Origin: Candidatus Zhuqueibacterota bacterium | GTDB lineage: Bacteria > Zhuqueibacterota > QNDG01 > JABMRT01 | Direction: 5' to 3' | NCBI GenBank assembly: GCA_013202295.1 | Contig: JABMRT010000245.1 | Location: forward strand, 1 to 36,211 | DNA: 36,211 nt | Shown here: positions 34,423 to 36,211 of the stretch, in pieces | Position numbering within the stretch: the stretch's first letter is position 1 | How the letters are laid out: every line of letters begins with the position of its first letter | Notes under the pieces: generated by a model | What the model was told of the DNA's origin: nothing | The model's input: the letters and a program-made list of their open reading frames with translations, nothing else | The model's database searches: none | Made by a program: the position numbers and the translations under genes

Positions 34423-35637
34423 TTAATTTTTCGCATAAATTATTTCCGAAAATCGTTCAAACAAAGATGTTGTTTCAAAATGGTTAAAGGGCATATGCTG
34501 AGTGTAAATACTGGCAGCAATTCCTAATTTAAAATCAATAAAGAAGTAGGTATTCATATATCCGCCCCAAGTAACTGAACCCTCCTTTCTTCCATAATAT
34601 TTAGGATTATTATCAATCATAAAAGCTAGTCCCCATTTCGAGTTTTCACTCATTAGTCCATTAAAATTACAACATGTTCCCGAGTCGAAATATCTGCCTT
34701 CAGGATTAAGTGTTATATCTCCAATTTGATTCCGGATCATTTTGGCAATAGTTTCTTTTCTTAATATTCTTCCTTCTGCATATTTTCCTTCATTCAATAA
34801 ACATTGAAGTATCTTTGTATAATCTGAAGGTGAAGAGAATAGTCCTCCACCTCCACTGAAAGTGGTTACTTTTGCTTTTTGTACTCGATCAGGTGATTCA
34901 GTTAATTTCTGATTGCCATCATTACCTCTTTCACCCCATGAAACAATATAATTATGGAGAGAATCAGGTACATTGAAAAAAGTTCGGGTCATACCTAGGG
35001 GTTGTGTGATATTCTCTTTAAAGTATTCTTCAAGATTCATATTCGATAGCTTTTCAACCAGCTTCCCTGCCCAGTCAGTACTAGTCCCATAAAGAAAATC
35101 CGTTCCGCTTTCAAAGTGTCTTGGAGAGTCTTCATAATTCCAATTCTCATTATTGAAATCCCCAGCATTAACCGTGAATCCCGAATATCCAAATCCCGAA
35201 GTATGTGTTAAAAGGTGACGAAGTGTGATTTTTCTTTTAGGCTCTATTAATTCACCATTAGATAATATTGGTATATTTGTCATTTCCGGCATTATAATAG
35301 ACAAATCGTCATCCAGACCAATCAGCCCATTTTCCACACATTGCATTGCTGCAATACTCGTAACAAGTTTGGTCATGGACCAAATCCTGAATATGTGTTC
35401 TGGTGTAACCTTTGCATCTTCTTTCCATACAGCATTGCCATAACTATAGTTTACTTTTTCTCCGTTTTTATTTATGGCAATAGCAACTACGGCAGGTAAA
35501 TCACTTTTTTCAATAGCCTCGTTCATTTGTTTATTTACTTTTTCCTGTGAAGGGAGAGAGCTTGAATTATCTTTATTACAGCAGACAAACGAGAGAATTA
35601 TTGAGAAAAAAAGACAATATTTTACTATGGTTTTCAT
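34423..35637 (-). CDS. Exported serine hydrolase, class C beta-lactamase/EstB fold
   Basis: 404 residues from ATG 35637, chosen because it opens an export signal (MKTIVKYCLFFSIILSFVCCNKD), possibly a lipoprotein with a weak lipobox ending at Cys20 or Cys21. Upstream in-frame codons to 35715 are less likely. The serine hydrolase motifs are SMTK (FRIWSMTKLVTSIAAMQ, Ser nucleophile and Lys), YGT (DFLYGTSTDWAGKLVEKL, Tyr) and WGG (GSVTWGGYMNTYFF). LRHLLTHTSGFGY is also typical. Such proteins are esterases, peptidases or uncharacterised; resistance to beta-lactams should not be assumed. Codon use is A+T-rich (two 60-base samples count 37% and 38% G+C against 55% in one sample from the receptor-partner gene) and there is no Shine-Dalgarno site, only an A-run. 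Attributes suggest transfer. Confidence 0.9.
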   Translation of the reverse strand: MKTIVKYCLFFSIILSFVCCNKDNSSSLPSQEKVNKQMNEAIEKSDLPAVVAIAINKNGEKVNYSYGNAVWKEDAKVTPEHIFRIWSMTKLVTSIAAMQCVENGLIGLDDDLSIIMPEMTNIPILSNGELIEPKRKITLRHLLTHTSGFGYSGFTVNAGDFNNENWNYEDSPRHFESGTDFLYGTSTDWAGKLVEKLSNMNLEEYFKENITQPLGMTRTFFNVPDSLHNYIVSWGERGNDGNQKLTESPDRVQKAKVTTFSGGGGLFSSPSDYTKILQCLLNEGKYAEGRILRKETIAKMIRNQIGDITLNPEGRYFDSGTCCNFNGLMSENSKWGLAFMIDNNPKYYGRKEGSVTWGGYMNTYFFIDFKLGIAASIYTQHMPFNHFETTSLFERFSEIIYAKN

Positions 35638-35771
35638 ATTACTTTTTTTTAATGGCTGAGAACGATTGTGTATACGCATTGCTGTTATTCCTCCAATTTG
35701 GCAGGATAACAACAATTGTTGATATTTTACTTTTATGATTTTTCATGTTAAATTTCCATTCACCTACCACA

Positions 35772-35888
35772 TAACGTCGATCATCAGGGGTTCAACGCCA
35801 AACGAAATTATCCCGAAGTACGATTTTTGACAAACCTCTCAAATCCTCAAAAATGGTGAGCGTTTGAATCCCCTGCATGATTAGGTTA
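35772..35888 (-). other. attC-like long palindrome B, upstream of the serine hydrolase gene
   Basis: Left arm TAAC, spacer GTCG, ATCAT, CAGGGG, TTCAA, CGC (35772-35798). Right arm GCG, T, TTGAA, T, CCCCTG, C, ATGAT, spacer TAG, GTTA (35860-35888). All blocks pair perfectly, leaving three single-base bulges (35863, 35869, 35876), all on one arm, and unpaired spacers between the terminal TAAC/GTTA and the long stem. One-sided extrahelical bases and an internal spacer are the hallmarks of folded attC sites. A further ATTTTTGA/TCAAAAAT stem lies in the loop. It sits 7 bases after the stop of the gene at the right edge. Its sequence is unrelated to element A. Confidence 0.45.
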
Positions 35889-35894
35889 GCCCAA

Positions 35895-36211
35895 TTATTT
35901 GAGCATAATCATCTTCTTGACTCCCGTGCGATTTTTGCTTTGTAATGAATAGAAATAAACTCCTGTTGCAATATTTTGATTTGATAAATTACGTCCGTCC
36001 CATACAATTTGATGCCAACCAGCGCTCTGGTTTTCATCGACAAGAGTTCTTACTTTTCTGCCGAGTTCATCAAAAATGGTTAGATTCACTGAACCTGATT
36101 GATCGACTCTATACTTGATTGTTGTTGATGGATTAAACGGATTTGGATAATTCTGAAGCAATTCAAGCGATGAAGGTCTGCTTAGGGTTCCATCTTCACT
36201 GGGTATCTCAG
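35895..36211 (-). CDS. C-terminal end of a secreted protein with sorting domain (5' part beyond window)
   Basis: The frame is open to the right edge (105 full codons are visible); the rest of the gene is outside. What is seen is almost wholly the type IX-like sorting domain: SSLELLQNYPNPFNPSTTIKY, VNLTIFDELGRKVRTLVDENQSAGWHQIVWDG, GVYFYSLQSK and the KKMIMLK end. Nothing can be said of the catalytic or binding part. The stop is followed at once by palindrome B. Confidence 0.9.
   Translation of the reverse strand, partial: EIPSEDGTLSRPSSLELLQNYPNPFNPSTTIKYRVDQSGSVNLTIFDELGRKVRTLVDENQSAGWHQIVWDGRNLSNQNIATGVYFYSLQSKNRTGVKKMIMLK

Noticed and set aside
34423-35637. Calling the serine hydrolase an antibiotic-resistance beta-lactamase
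   Set aside because: The SMTK, YGT and WGG set is shared with esterases and peptidases of the same fold; nothing in the sequence shows beta-lactam cleavage.
1-36211. CRISPR arrays, tRNA or rRNA genes, insertion-sequence transposases
   Set aside because: Looked for on both strands; no regular spaced repeats, cloverleaf-type genes, rRNA segments or transposase motifs were recognised.

Overview
The window looks like chromosomal DNA of a Gram-negative bacterium of the FCB supergroup, outside or at the edge of Bacteroidota. Candidates are Marinimicrobia, Calditrichota or KSB1-like lineages. The reasons are: seven proteins end in a type IX secretion-like C-terminal sorting domain (variants of NYPNPFNP, then a GR-x-V and AG-H-x-x-x-WDG core, then a basic K-x-x-L-x-K end) and an eighth ends in a divergent version; there is a PorV/PorQ-like outer-membrane protein and a TonB-dependent receptor; most genes have good GGAG-type ribosome sites. 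The lineage is inference; no rRNA, tRNA or other phylogenetic marker gives it directly.

Layout. 1-2550 (-): most of uvrA, cut by the left edge. 2706-4714 (+): a small membrane protein, a DUF457/YdjM-like membrane hydrolase and an acyltransferase-3 membrane enzyme. 4807-14389 (+): an accessory block with a secreted sorting-domain protein, a secreted arylsulfotransferase-like protein, a uroporphyrinogen-decarboxylase-family gene broken by a one-base frameshift, a radical SAM/SPASM protein and a membrane-anchored DUF362 protein with a sorting domain. Two good sigma70-type promoters precede the last two. 14504-15640 (+): a saccharopine dehydrogenase-like oxidoreductase, ending at a hairpin shared with the convergent locus.

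15693-34003 (-) is the main feature: nine genes in one direction that read as a starch/maltodextrin acquisition locus. In transcription order they are a LacI-family regulator, a SusC-like TonB receptor, a 1255-residue secreted protein in the place where SusD would be expected, a PorV-like outer-membrane protein, a secreted starch-binding-like protein, a small secreted carbohydrate-binding-like protein, a secreted GH13 alpha-amylase, a sodium:solute symporter and 4-alpha-glucanotransferase (malQ). A TTGACA-N17-TATGTT promoter and two identical 14-bp inverted-repeat operators lie just upstream of the regulator. The model is: extracellular cleavage and binding of glucan, TonB-dependent import across the outer membrane, sodium-driven import across the inner membrane, cytoplasmic processing by MalQ, and LacI-type repression. 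No SusD homologue is visible.

34284-35888 holds an A+T-rich serine hydrolase (beta-lactamase fold) gene without a clear Shine-Dalgarno site. It is flanked by two different long imperfect palindromes with attC-like architecture (AAC/GTT ends, unpaired spacers, one-sided bulges), suggesting a mobile gene cassette. The right edge holds the 3' end of another sorting-domain protein gene.
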